Origin: Streptomyces tropicalis
Lineage (GTDB): Bacteria; Actinomycetota; Actinomycetes; Streptomycetales; Streptomycetaceae
Length of the DNA: 64,000 nt
NCBI RefSeq assembly: GCF_029269835.1
Contig: NZ_JARJBB010000003.1
Span: 496,001 to 560,000, forward strand
Direction of reading: 5' to 3'
The position numbers and the translations under genes were made by a program. The notes beneath the pieces are model-generated. The model worked only from the letters and a program-made list of their open reading frames with translations, was not told the origin of the DNA and did not search any database. Below, in pieces: positions 17,362 through 25,892 of the stretch. The stretch's first letter is position 1. Each line of letters begins with the position of its first letter.

Positions 17362-18045
17362 TCAGTTGTCCGCGAGGAACTGGCGGGCCAGCCGCTCGCC
17401 CAGTGCCACCGCCGCCTCGTGGCTCTCGATCGGCGACACCTGCGCGTCCTCGAACAGCAGGTAGGTCACGCCCGACCCGATGCCGCCGGACACCGGGTCG
17501 GGGTCGATGCCGAGGGCCTCGGCGGTGGCGTACGAGGCCTCGCCGATGATGCCGGTGGGACCGGTGTCGCCCACCACCGCGTACTCGACCCGGTCGCCGT
17601 GGACGACGGCGGCCACGCCGCCGCCCCGGATGCCCGCGCCGGCGTGGTCCCAGATGCCGCTCGGGCCCGGGACCACGACGTACGGCAGGGACTCCGCGGC
17701 CGGCGGCCTGCCGTCGGACTGGTGGAAGGCGGTGTCGCCCAGGAACCAGGGGTCGCTGCTCCGGTTGCAGTGCACGGTGCTCTGCCCGTCGCAGTCGATG
17801 TCCAGGTCGGCCCTGAAGAACACCGCGCCGTTGGCGCCGCACACGGGGACGGTGGCCGGCGCCCCTTCGTCCGTGCGGTACGCACCGTTCGAGACCTGCC
17901 GGCAGGACGCCGTCCGGGCCAGCAGATCCGCCGCGGAGACCGAGCCCTCCCACGCGGGCGCGGGGACGGGCAGGGCGCTCGCGGGCAGCGCGACCGCGGC
18001 GAGCAGGGCGGCGCCGGAGGCCACGGCGAGGATCAGGATGCGCAT
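17362..18045 (-). CDS. Secreted glycoside hydrolase family 75 chitosanase
   Basis: This is a 227-aa exported enzyme with a Sec signal peptide (ILAVASGAALLAAVALPASA). GTG 18051 two codons upstream is an equally possible start. The GH75 signatures are clear: VPVCGANGAVFFRADLDIDC, DPWFLGDTAFHQSDGRP, YVVVPGPSGIWDHAGAGI and VEYAVVGDTGPTGIIGEAS. The family's acid catalysts lie in the DLDIDC and the later Asp/Glu segments. It endo-hydrolyses chitosan outside the cell. It appears monocistronic, upstream of two hairpins. Confidence 0.93.
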   Translation of the reverse strand: MRILILAVASGAALLAAVALPASALPVPAPAWEGSVSAADLLARTASCRQVSNGAYRTDEGAPATVPVCGANGAVFFRADLDIDCDGQSTVHCNRSSDPWFLGDTAFHQSDGRPPAAESLPYVVVPGPSGIWDHAGAGIRGGGVAAVVHGDRVEYAVVGDTGPTGIIGEASYATAEALGIDPDPVSGGIGSGVTYLLFEDAQVSPIESHEAAVALGERLARQFLADN

Positions 18046-18203
18046 GCGCACGGTGCGTCGGGGCCTTTCTGCCAGGAAGGTTTCCGGGGGTTCCGCACAG
18101 GACGGGAAACGGGACAAGCCCTTACCGATCGCGCACCAACGTGGCCCGTCCGTATGGCCTCGTCAAGCGTGACCCGGCCCCGCGCCCGCGGAGTCGCCCG
18201 CCC

Positions 18204-18237
18204 GGGCCTGCACCGGCCGGCCCGCCGGTGCAGGCCC
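18204..18237. terminator. Hairpin, 13-bp perfect stem
   Basis: Arms 18204-18216 and 18225-18237 with an eight-base loop. There is no T run. It lies downstream of the aldo/keto reductase on the minus strand and probably ends or stabilises that transcript. Confidence 0.65.
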
Positions 18238-18331
18238 GGAGCCGCACACGGAGACGCCCCGGGCCACCGCGGGAAAGCGGCGGTCCGGGGCGCCCGTGGG
18301 GCACGGCAGGCCGTCGGCGGACGGCCGGTGC

Positions 18332-18356
18332 GGGCCGCCGCGGCGGGCGGCGGCCC
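18332..18356 (-). terminator. Hairpin just after the aldo/keto reductase stop
   Basis: A 9-bp stem (18332-18340 and 18348-18356) with a seven-base loop sits 12 bases beyond the stop codon at 18369. It is the first of two hairpins met by the leftward transcript. Confidence 0.6.
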
Positions 18357-18368
18357 GGGACGGACCCG

Positions 18369-19205
18369 TCAGCCCATGTCGAACGTCGCCGGGTCCGGGC
18401 CCAGACGCCGGTCCTCGTTCAGCGCGCTGATGGCCGCGAGGTCCTCGTCGTCCAGGCTGAAGTCGAACACGTCGATGTTCTCCCTGATCCGGGAGGGCGT
18501 CACGGACTTCGGGATCACGACGGTGCCGAGCTGGAGGTGCCAGCGCAGCACGATCTGGGCCGGGGTGCGGTTGTGCTTCTGGGCGATCGCCACGATCGCC
18601 GGAACCTCCAGCAGCCCCTTGCCCTGGCCCAGCGGGGACCAGGCCTCGGTGGCGATGGCGTGCCGCGCGTGGAAGGCGCGGGCCGCGTGCTGCTGGAGGT
18701 GCGGGTGCAGCTCGATCTGGTTGACCGCCGGGACGATCGCGGTCTCCGCGATCAGCCGCTCCAGGTGCTCGGGCAGGAAGTTCGACACGCCGATCGCGCG
18801 GACCCGGCCGTCGGCGTGGAGCTTCTCGAACGCCCGGTAGGTGTCCAGGTACGTCCCCTTGGCCGGCACCGGCCAGTGGATCAGGTAGAGGTCCAGGTAG
18901 TCCAGGCCCAGCTTCCGCATCGAGGTGTCGAAGGCGCGCAGCGTGGCGTCGTACCCCTGGTCGCTGTTCCACAGCTTGGTGGTGACGAAGAGGTCCTCAC
19001 GGGGAAGGCCGGAGGCGGCGACGGCCCTGCCGGTGCCCTCCTCGTTGCCGTAGATCGCCGCTGTGTCGATGCTGCGGTACCCGGCCTCCAGAGCGGTGGC
19101 GACGGCCCGCTCCGCCTCGTCGTCCGGCACCTGCCAGACACCGAAGCCCAGCTGGGGCATCGCGACGCCGTTGTTGAGGTTGATCGGGGGGACCTTGCTG
19201 CTCAC
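18369..19205 (-). CDS. Aldo/keto reductase (2,5-diketogluconate reductase-like)
   Basis: This 278-aa NADPH-dependent oxidoreductase of the AKR superfamily shows the catalytic tetrad context: GYRSIDTAAIYGNEEGTG (Asp, Tyr), VTTKLWNSDQ (Lys) and YLIHWPVPAKG (His). The cofactor loop IPKSVTPSRIRENIDVFDF is canonical. It reduces aldehydes or ketones in the cytoplasm; the substrate is not determined by these motifs. It stands as a single gene with its own terminators. Confidence 0.95.
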   Translation of the reverse strand: MSSKVPPINLNNGVAMPQLGFGVWQVPDDEAERAVATALEAGYRSIDTAAIYGNEEGTGRAVAASGLPREDLFVTTKLWNSDQGYDATLRAFDTSMRKLGLDYLDLYLIHWPVPAKGTYLDTYRAFEKLHADGRVRAIGVSNFLPEHLERLIAETAIVPAVNQIELHPHLQQHAARAFHARHAIATEAWSPLGQGKGLLEVPAIVAIAQKHNRTPAQIVLRWHLQLGTVVIPKSVTPSRIRENIDVFDFSLDDEDLAAISALNEDRRLGPDPATFDMG

Positions 19206-19314
19206 GAGCTCTTGATCCTTCGGTTGTCGTCAGGTGGTACTCACCATCGTCAACGATCACGGGTCCCCGTGCATTCCTGACCGGCCGCTCCGGCCGCTCC
19301 GCGCGGGGCGACCG

Positions 19315-19372
19315 GGACGGCGCGCCCTTCGGGGGGCCGGCCGGCCGGCGCCCCGGATCCGGCGCGCCGTCC
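19315..19372 (-). terminator. Large GC-rich hairpin after the acyl-CoA synthetase
   Basis: Outer arms 19315-19326 and 19361-19372 form a 12-bp perfect stem. The interior (19327-19360) is itself self-complementary (GGGGCCGG and CCGGCGCCCC). It ends seven bases before the stop at 19380, so it serves the leftward synthetase transcript. Confidence 0.7.
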
Positions 19373-19379
19373 GGCCGGG

Positions 19380-21206
19380 TCACGCCCGGTACAGCGCGTC
19401 CACCTCGTTGGCGTACGCGTTCTCGATGGCCTTGCGCTTCAGCTTCAGCGACGGGGTGAGCAGCCCGTGCTCCTCGGTGAACGGCTGGCCCAGGATGCGG
19501 AAGGTCCGGATCGACTCGGCCTGCGAGACCAGGGTGTTGGCGGCGACGACCGCCCGTCTGACCTCGGTCTCCAGGTCGGAGTCGCGCACCAGCTGGGCGG
19601 ACGACAGCGGGGGCTTGCCGCGCATCTGCAGCCAGTGCTCCACCGCCTCCTGGTCCAGGGTGACCAGCGCCGCGATGAAGGGCCGGTCGTTGCCGACGAC
19701 GATGCACTGCGACACCAGCGGATGGTCGCGGACCCGCTCCTCCAGCACGCCAGGCGCCACGCTCTTGCCGCCGGAGGTCACCAGGATCTCCTTCTTGCGG
19801 CCGGTGATCGTGAGGTAGCCGTCCTCGTCGAGGGAGCCGAGGTCGCCGGTGGCCAGCCATCCGTCGTGCAGGGTGCCGTCGGTGGCCTTCTGGTTGTTGA
19901 GGTAGCCCTGGAAGACGTTGCCGCCGTGCAGCCAGACCTCGCCGTCGTCGGCGATGTGCACGGTGACCCCGGGGATGGGCTGCCCGACGGTGCCGTAGCG
20001 GGTGCGCCGCGGCGGGTTGGCGGTGGCGGCCGCCGTGGACTCGGTCAGGCCGTAGCCCTCGTAGATCTGCACGCCGGCGCCGGCGAAGAACAGGCCGAGC
20101 CGGCGGTCCATCGCGGAGCCGCCCGACATCGCGTTGCGCAGCCGGCCGCCGAGTGCCGCGCGCACCTTGGCGTACACGAGCTTGTCGAAGAGCTGGTGCT
20201 GCATGCGCAGTCCCGCCGTCGGGCCGGGCCCGACGCCCCACGCCTTCGCCTCCACCGCGTCCGCGTACTTCACGGCCACGTCGACGGCCTTCTCGAAGGG
20301 CCCGGACTTGCCCTCCTTCTCCGCCTTGCGCCGGGAGGCGTTGAACACCTTCTCGAAGATGTACGGCACCGCGAGGATGAACGTGGGCTTGAACGCCTGC
20401 AGGTCGGGCAGGAGCGCGGCCGCGTTCAGCTGCGGCTGGTGGCCGAGGCGCACCCCGGCGCGGATGGTGGCGACCTCCACCATCCGCCCGAAGACGTGCG
20501 CGAGCGGCAGGAAGAGCAGCGTGGCCGCCTGGTCGTTCCGCTTGGAGTGGAACACCGGCTCCCAGCCGTCCATGACCGTGTCGGCCTCGTACATGAAGTT
20601 GGCGTGGGACAGCACGCAGCCCTTGGGGCGGCCGGTGGTGCCCGACGTGTAGATGATCGTCGCGATCGACTCGGGGGTGACCGCCTCGCGGTGCCGGTGC
20701 ACCACCTGGTCGTCGATGTGGCCGCCCGCGTCGTACAGCTCCTGCACGGCGCCCGCGTCCAGCTGCCACAGCTGGCGCAGCTGCGGCAGCCGGTCGATGA
20801 CGGTGGCGATCGTCATCGCGTGGTCCTCCTGCTCGACGATCGCCGCGGACACCTCGGCGTCGTACAGCATCCAGAAGCACTGCTCCGCCGACGACGTGGG
20901 GTAGACCGGCACCACCTGGGCACCGATCGTCCACAGCGCGAAGTCGAACAGCGTCCACTCGTAGCGGGTGCGCGACATGATCGCGACCCGGTCGCCGAAG
21001 CGGACGCCCCGGGCCAGGAGGCCCTTGGCCAGGGCGAGGACCTCGTCCCGGAACTCCGCGGCCGTGACGTCCCGCCACTCGCCGGACTCGTCCTTGCGGC
21101 CGAGCACGACGTGCAGGGGATCGTCCAGGGCACGCTGGAACACGACATCTGCCAGTCCGCCCACCGGCGGTGCCAAGGTGGACGGAGGGCTGGTGAACTC
21201 GCGCAA
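19380..21206 (-). CDS. Long-chain fatty-acid--CoA ligase (AMP-forming)
   Basis: This 608-aa ANL-superfamily enzyme probably starts at TTG 21206 (GGGAG lies upstream). The AMP-binding P-loop is IIYTSGTTGRPKGCVLSH. The A5 motif is YEGYGLTEST, A7 is TGDLGSLDEDG and A8 is ITGRKKEILVTSGGKSVAP. An insert near residues 265-300 is characteristic of the FAA1/FadD15-type long-chain synthetases. It activates fatty acids to acyl-CoA at the inner membrane face for beta-oxidation or lipid synthesis. It is not in an operon. Confidence 0.94.
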   Translation of the reverse strand: MREFTSPPSTLAPPVGGLADVVFQRALDDPLHVVLGRKDESGEWRDVTAAEFRDEVLALAKGLLARGVRFGDRVAIMSRTRYEWTLFDFALWTIGAQVVPVYPTSSAEQCFWMLYDAEVSAAIVEQEDHAMTIATVIDRLPQLRQLWQLDAGAVQELYDAGGHIDDQVVHRHREAVTPESIATIIYTSGTTGRPKGCVLSHANFMYEADTVMDGWEPVFHSKRNDQAATLLFLPLAHVFGRMVEVATIRAGVRLGHQPQLNAAALLPDLQAFKPTFILAVPYIFEKVFNASRRKAEKEGKSGPFEKAVDVAVKYADAVEAKAWGVGPGPTAGLRMQHQLFDKLVYAKVRAALGGRLRNAMSGGSAMDRRLGLFFAGAGVQIYEGYGLTESTAAATANPPRRTRYGTVGQPIPGVTVHIADDGEVWLHGGNVFQGYLNNQKATDGTLHDGWLATGDLGSLDEDGYLTITGRKKEILVTSGGKSVAPGVLEERVRDHPLVSQCIVVGNDRPFIAALVTLDQEAVEHWLQMRGKPPLSSAQLVRDSDLETEVRRAVVAANTLVSQAESIRTFRILGQPFTEEHGLLTPSLKLKRKAIENAYANEVDALYRA

Positions 21207-21833
21207 ACCCCGCTCCCGCTCTTTGTGACGCTCCGCACAGCGCCGTGAAAGCTACCCCACTGCCGGACGGGGCGGGAGGGGGGACGAAGGCGGGCAGTGC
21301 TCGGGTATGCGCTGGTCAGTGACGGAAAATGCCCTCACATGGGTAAGGGTCGGACAGAAATCCTTACGGTTCAGTAAGTTTCGGTGCCGCAATCTCCACC
21401 GAATCTGTACGACGCGACTACGGCCGTTCCGCCCCCGCGCGGAGCCCCGCCCGGCCGCGGCGGGGGTCCGCGGCGGTGCATTCGGGGGCCGCAGGGCTGC
21501 GGCGCGGCGCCGGTGGGGCCCGACCCCGCGGGCGTGACGGCGTGCGCACTGGGGCCGGGGCACGACGGGGGCGGGGGCGGGGACGGGGTCGGCCCGTCGG
21601 TCGCCGGGACGCCGGTGGAGCATCGGGTCCGGGCGGCATGGTGGCCGGGCCGTGTGGGGCTTCGGGTGGTGCGGAGCCGTCGGCCGTGACGGGCCGGACC
21701 GGCCGTCTCCGCCGCGCTCGGCCGGACGCCGGGGGACCGGGGCGTGCCGGGGGCCGGGCGGCACGGCAGTGCGAGCCCGTCGGCCGATCGTGCCCGTCCG
21801 GACCGCCGGGGGCGGCCGGGCCCGGGCGGGGTG
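21207..21833. other. Gene-free region
   Basis: These 627 bases contain an AT-richer block (about 21300-21420) with a small inverted repeat (CTTACGGTTCAGTAAG), probably promoter DNA of the acyl-CoA synthetase. It is followed by about 400 bases of very GC-rich, low-complexity sequence. The frames there are Arg/Pro/Gly-rich shadows. I see no gene. Confidence 0.55.
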
Positions 21834-22697
21834 TCAGCCGCGGTGGAGGCGGTCGCCGCCGGTGAGGATCGCCGCGGCCAGGGCGTCCGCCGCGTGCTGG
21901 GCGGAGGGCCGCCGCCGGCCGTGCACCAGCACGAAGTCGACCCGCCCCAGCTCCGGCAGCCCCATCCGCTCCGGCATCCGGACCAGGCCGGGCGGGACGA
22001 GCCCGTGGGAGTGCGCCATCACGCCCAGGCCCGCCCGTGCGGCCGCGACGAGGCCGTTCAGGCTGCCGCTGGTGCAGGCGACGCGCCAGGCCCGCCCCTG
22101 CCGCTCCAGGGCCTCCATGGCCAGCGCCCGGGTGATGCCCGGCGGAGGGTAGACGATCAGCGGCACCGGCCGGTCGGGATCCAGCCGCAGCCGCTCGGCG
22201 CCGATCCACACCAGCCGGTCGTGCCAGACCAGCTCCCCGCGCGGGTCCTCCGGCCGCCGCTTGGCCAGGACCAGGTCCAGGCGCCCGGCGGCGAGCTGCT
22301 CGTGCAGGGTGCCGGACAGCTCCACCGTCAGCTCCAGGTCCACCTCGGGGTGCGCCGAGCGGAAGCCCTCCAGGATCTCCGGCAGCCGGGTCAGCACGAA
22401 GTCCTCCGACGCGCCGAACCGCAGCCGCCCGCGCACCCGCGTCCCGGTGAAGAAGGCCGCCGCCTGCTCGTGCACCTGAAGGATCCGGCGGGCGAAGCCC
22501 AGCATCGCCTCGCCGTCCTCGGTCAGCTCCACCGAATGGGTGTCCCGTGCGAACAGCGGCCGCCCGGTCGCGTCCTCCAGCCGGCGCACGTGCTGGCTGA
22601 CCGTGGACTGGCGCAGCCCGAGCCGCCGCGCGGCCTGCGTGAAGCTCAGCGTCTGCGCCACGGCCAGGAAGGTCCGCAGCTGGGCGGGGTCGTACAC
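21834..22697 (-). CDS. LysR-family transcriptional regulator
   Basis: This 287-aa regulator starts at GTG 22697. The winged helix-turn-helix is at residues 5-65 (LRTFLAVAQTLSFTQAARRL, RQSTVSQHVRRLEDATGRPL). The effector-binding domain follows (GRLRFGASEDFVLTRLPEIL, LTVELSGTLHEQLAAGRLDL). It is divergent from the bile-acid-symporter-type transporter gene and probably controls it, autoregulating itself through the shared intergenic region, as is usual for LysR pairs. Confidence 0.92.
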   Translation of the reverse strand: MYDPAQLRTFLAVAQTLSFTQAARRLGLRQSTVSQHVRRLEDATGRPLFARDTHSVELTEDGEAMLGFARRILQVHEQAAAFFTGTRVRGRLRFGASEDFVLTRLPEILEGFRSAHPEVDLELTVELSGTLHEQLAAGRLDLVLAKRRPEDPRGELVWHDRLVWIGAERLRLDPDRPVPLIVYPPPGITRALAMEALERQGRAWRVACTSGSLNGLVAAARAGLGVMAHSHGLVPPGLVRMPERMGLPELGRVDFVLVHGRRRPSAQHAADALAAAILTGGDRLHRG

Positions 22698-22707
22698 GAG
22701 CCCAGGT

Positions 22708-22717
22708 TATCGCGATA
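22708..22717. promoter_or_regulatory. Palindrome TATCGCGATA next to the LysR start
   Basis: A perfect 10-base palindrome lies 10 bases upstream of the LysR start codon, with ATACGTGAT immediately after it. It is a candidate LysR binding half-site region in the divergent promoter. No T-N11-A site can be proven by eye. Confidence 0.35.
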
Positions 22718-22915
22718 CGTGATGACAGTGAGAGTGGTATGACGCTTTCCCGATCGCTGCCCGACGGGGGAGCATGGGCCGGGGACGCGTGGCCGCGCCG
22801 GCCCCCGGGGTCCCTCCGTCCGGCTGCCCGGCCGCCGTGAGCACGAACGATCCGGGTACGAGCACGCCGAGTACGAGCACAACGAGTTACGAGCGAACCG
22901 AGCAAGTGGAGCACC

Positions 22916-23992
22916 GTGAGTCGCCTGCGCTGGCCGAGCTGGATGCCGATCGACCCGTACATCCTGCTGCTGATCGGGACGGTCGGCCTCGCGGCGCTGT
23001 TCCCGGCCCGCGGGGCGGCCGCCGACGTGGCCTCCGGCGCCTCCACCGCCGCGATCGCCTTCCTGTTCTTCCTCTACGGCGCCCGGCTCTCCACCCGTGA
23101 GGCGCTCGACGGGCTGCGCCACTGGCGGCTCCACGTCACGGTGCTCGCCTGCACCTTCGTGGTCTTCCCGGTGCTCGGCCTGGCCGCCCGCGGCCTGGTC
23201 CCGATGGTGCTGACCCAGCCGCTCTACCAGGGGCTGCTCTTCCTCGCACTCGTCCCGTCCACCATCCAGTCGTCGATCGCGTTCACCTCGATCGCCCGCG
23301 GCAACGTGCCCGCCGCGATCTGCGCCGGGTCCTTCTCGTCCCTGGTGGGCATCGTGCTCACCCCGCTGCTCGCCGCCGTGCTGCTCGGCGGCAGCGGCGG
23401 CGGCTTCTCCGCGCACTCGCTCGTCACGATCGTCCTGCAGCTGCTCGTGCCGTTCCTCGCCGGGCAGGTGCTGCGCCGCTGGATCGGCGGCTTCGTAGCC
23501 CGGCACAGGAAGGTGCTCGGACTGGTCGACCGCGGCTCGATCCTGCTGGTCGTCTACACCGCCTTCAGCGAGGGCATGGTGCGCGGCATCTGGCACCAGG
23601 TCAGCCCGGCCCGGCTCGGCGCGCTCCTCGCCGTGGAGGCGGTGCTGCTCGGGGTGATGCTCGCCCTGACCTGGTACGGGGCACGGGCGCTGCGCTTCGG
23701 CCGGGGCGACCGGATCGCCATCCAGTTCGCCGGGTCCAAGAAGTCGCTGGCCTCGGGACTGCCCATGGCCAGCGTGCTGTTCGGCGCCCACGCCTCGCTC
23801 GCGGTCCTGCCGCTGATGCTCTTCCACCAGATGCAGCTCATGGTGTGCGCGGTGATCGCCAAGCGCCGGGCCCGCGACGCACAGGAGGCGCCCGACGTGC
23901 ACCAGGAGTCCGGCGCGGGAGAGGCGCGCGACGTGGACGACGTACGCGGCGCACACGACGAGGACGCCGCCGCGGGCCCGCGCCCGCGGTGA
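22916..23992 (+). CDS. Bile acid:sodium symporter family (SBF-like) transporter
   Basis: This is a 358-aa membrane protein starting at GTG 22916 behind GGAG. It has about ten hydrophobic segments between residues 15 and 320. The SBF-like (DUF4137-type) signature includes FLFFLYGARLSTREAL, LVPSTIQSSIAFTSIARGN and QFAGSKKSLASGLPMASVLF. It may move organic anions with Na+ or H+. The last 40 residues are a hydrophilic acidic/His-containing tail of uncertain role. The upstream 75 bases contain repeated ACGAGCAC-like units. Confidence 0.88.
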   Translation: MSRLRWPSWMPIDPYILLLIGTVGLAALFPARGAAADVASGASTAAIAFLFFLYGARLSTREALDGLRHWRLHVTVLACTFVVFPVLGLAARGLVPMVLTQPLYQGLLFLALVPSTIQSSIAFTSIARGNVPAAICAGSFSSLVGIVLTPLLAAVLLGGSGGGFSAHSLVTIVLQLLVPFLAGQVLRRWIGGFVARHRKVLGLVDRGSILLVVYTAFSEGMVRGIWHQVSPARLGALLAVEAVLLGVMLALTWYGARALRFGRGDRIAIQFAGSKKSLASGLPMASVLFGAHASLAVLPLMLFHQMQLMVCAVIAKRRARDAQEAPDVHQESGAGEARDVDDVRGAHDEDAAAGPRPR

Positions 23993-24040
23993 CCGGCGGC
24001 CCGTGCCGCACGGGCCGAACGGGCCCGGCTCCCGGCCCCG

Positions 24041-24614
24041 TTGACCCGATTCCCGGTACGGAGAGGTCGCGGCGGCCAACGTTCCGTCCTGACCGCGCCT
24101 GACGCCCTCGATCCGGCGCGCCGCGCCCTCTACCTCGTCGACCTGACGGACCGCACCGTCGCCCTGCCGCTGCGACCCCGGCCGGGCACCGGCGTCCTCG
24201 CCGCGGCGCAGACGCCGGCGGACCGCTTCCGTACGGCCGGGGCGCCCGTGGTGCCGGTCCGGGTCGAACGCCCCGGTGCCGCCGAGCAGCCGCCCGGCAG
24301 CGGGCTCGTCGCCGGACTGCGCCGCGACGGCGACCTCGAGATCGTCAAGGACCCTCGGTGCCTTCCGCGGCACCGGGCTCGACCGGTGGCTGGGTGAACA
24401 CGGCGTCTCCACCCGCGTGTTCGGTGGCATCGCCACGAACCTCGGTGTGGAGTCCACCGCACGCGCCGCCGCCGACCTCGGCTGCGAACTGGTCTTCGCC
24501 GAGGACGCCATGGCCGCCTTCACTGCCGCCGAGCACGAGGCGTCCGCCGGCCTCGACTTCCCCCGGCTGGGCACGGCCGCCCGCGTCGCGGGCCTCCGCT
24601 TCAAGACCTGCTGA
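24041..24614 (+). pseudogene. Isochorismatase-family cysteine hydrolase, frameshifted
   Basis: Two frames together give an isochorismatase-like protein. The first (to about 24354) has ALYLVDLTDRTVALPL and ends DGDLEIVKD. The second resumes LGAFRGTGLDRWLGEHGV, GIATNLGVESTARAA, LVFAEDAMAAFTAAEHEAS and stops at 24614. A one-base change near 24350-24356 breaks the frame. The stretch before IVK also looks shortened against the family. The only start in frame is TTG 24041 with a poor ribosome site. The N-terminal Asp and the VK lysine of the triad remain. Confidence 0.7.
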
Positions 24615-24666
24615 AGCGGCACGGCTCCGGGGCGGCCCGGCCCGGGGGGAGCGCCGGCGGAGTGGT

Positions 24667-25515
24667 TCAGTCCCGGGCGGCGGCGGCCGGCAGGGCGACC
24701 CGGTCCTCGCCCGCGTACACGTTCATGGAACTGCCGCGCAGGAAACCCACCAGGGTCAGCCCGGTCTCCGCCGCCAGGTCCACCGCGAGCGAGGAGGGCG
24801 CGGACACCGCCGCCAGCACCGGGATGCCCGCCATGACCGCCTTCTGCGCCAGCTCGAAGGAGGCCCGGCCCGACACCAGCAGCACCGACCGGGACAGGGG
24901 CAGGTCGCCGCTCTGCAGGGCGCGTCCGACCAGCTTGTCGACGGCGTTGTGCCGGCCCACGTCCTCCCGTACGTCCACGAGCTCGCCGTCCGCGGTGAAC
25001 AGGGCCGCCGCGTGCAGCCCGCCGGTCCGGTCGAAGACCCGCTGCGCCGCGCGCAGCCGGTCGGGGAGCCGCGCGAGGAGATCCGGGGAGATCCGGACCG
25101 GGGGCGTGTCGGCGATCGGCCAGCGGGCCGTCGTACGGACCGCGTCCAGGCTCGCCTTGCCGCACAGACCGCACGAGGACGTGGTGTAGACGTTGCGCTC
25201 CAGCGTGATGTCCGGGAGGACGACCGAGGGGGCCGTCCGCACGTCGACGACGTTGTACGTGTTGGAGCCGTCCTCGGTCGCACCGGCGCAGTAGACGATG
25301 TTGACCAGGTCCGGTGCGGCCGCCAGCACGCCCTCGCTCACCAGGAAGCCGGCGGCCAGCGCGAAGTCGTCGCCGGGGGTGCGCATGGTGATCGCCAGCG
25401 GCCTGCCGTTCAGCCGGATCTCCAGCGGCTCCTCGGCGACCAGCGTGTCCGGGCGCGAGGAGACCGCCCCGTCCCGGATCCGGACGACCTTGCGTCGTTC
25501 CGTGACTCGTCCCAT
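24667..25515 (-). CDS. fdhD: Formate dehydrogenase accessory sulfurtransferase
   Basis: This 282-aa FdhD starts at ATG 25515 (MGRVTERRKVVRI). The essential Cys pair is in TTSSCGLCGKASLDAV. Other family blocks are EEPLEIRLNGRPLAITMRTP, DDFALAAGFLVSEGVL, REDVGRHNAVDKLVGRAL and LLVSGRASFELAQKAVMAGI. FdhD passes sulfur to the Mo-bis-MGD cofactor of formate dehydrogenase. No formate dehydrogenase lies in the window, but the divergent OFA-type transporter gene is consistent with formate or oxalate metabolism. Confidence 0.95.
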   Translation of the reverse strand: MGRVTERRKVVRIRDGAVSSRPDTLVAEEPLEIRLNGRPLAITMRTPGDDFALAAGFLVSEGVLAAAPDLVNIVYCAGATEDGSNTYNVVDVRTAPSVVLPDITLERNVYTTSSCGLCGKASLDAVRTTARWPIADTPPVRISPDLLARLPDRLRAAQRVFDRTGGLHAAALFTADGELVDVREDVGRHNAVDKLVGRALQSGDLPLSRSVLLVSGRASFELAQKAVMAGIPVLAAVSAPSSLAVDLAAETGLTLVGFLRGSSMNVYAGEDRVALPAAAARD

Positions 25516-25892
25516 GTCGTGATCAGCCCCGGTTCCTGTCCGTACGGGTCGCCGCCCCGGCCCTCGGCGCAACGCGTGCCCCCGTCCTCGTGCCCGCGCG
25601 CGGCGGACGGCCTGCACCGTGCCATTGTCCTGCACGCACGGAATCCACGACGGCCCGCGTCCGCCGGTCCGCCGGTCCGCCGGTCCGTCGGTCCGCCGGT
25701 CCGCCGGTCCGCCGGTCCGTCGGGGGGAGCGTCCGGGCGGGACGGCGCCGCCGCGGGCGCCGTCCCCTCACGGCACGGGGCGACGCGCACCCGCGGGAGG
25801 GCGACCGTTCGTCGCGCGCTGCATACCGCTCGTCGCACCCGGCCGCCCCGAGTCCTTCCCAACTCCCCGGCCGGTGCCTACGGTTCCGGATC
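25516..25892. other. Divergent intergenic region with tandem repeat
   Basis: These 377 bases separate fdhD and the OFA transporter, which are divergently transcribed. The repeat at 25661-25724 lies in the middle. Promoters for both genes should flank it. No gene is seen. Confidence 0.6.
25661..25724. repeat. Eight tandem octamers with a 32-base higher-order period
   Basis: Units of CCGCCGGT are arranged as three identical copies plus a CCGTCGGT variant, and this four-unit block is repeated (last base differs). The total is 64 bases. It lies between divergent fdhD and OFA genes and could alter promoter spacing by slippage. Confidence 0.9.

Larger units (their letters stand above)
18052..18368. 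other. Intergenic region with two hairpins
   Basis: These 317 bases separate the chitosanase promoter (rightmost part of that gene, near 18060-18140, which is less GC-rich) from the stop of the aldo/keto reductase. The two hairpins annotated here lie inside it. No gene is seen. Confidence 0.6.

Noticed and set aside
22838..22915. Thr/Ser-rich leader gene before the symporter
   Set aside because: The GTG at 22838 opens a repeated STS-type stretch, but the frame soon runs out of phase with coding bias and has no separate stop before the symporter gene.
25661..25724. CRISPR array
   Set aside because: The units are 8 bases with no spacers. The 26-base array at 8854-8940 also has no spacers. No cas genes are present.
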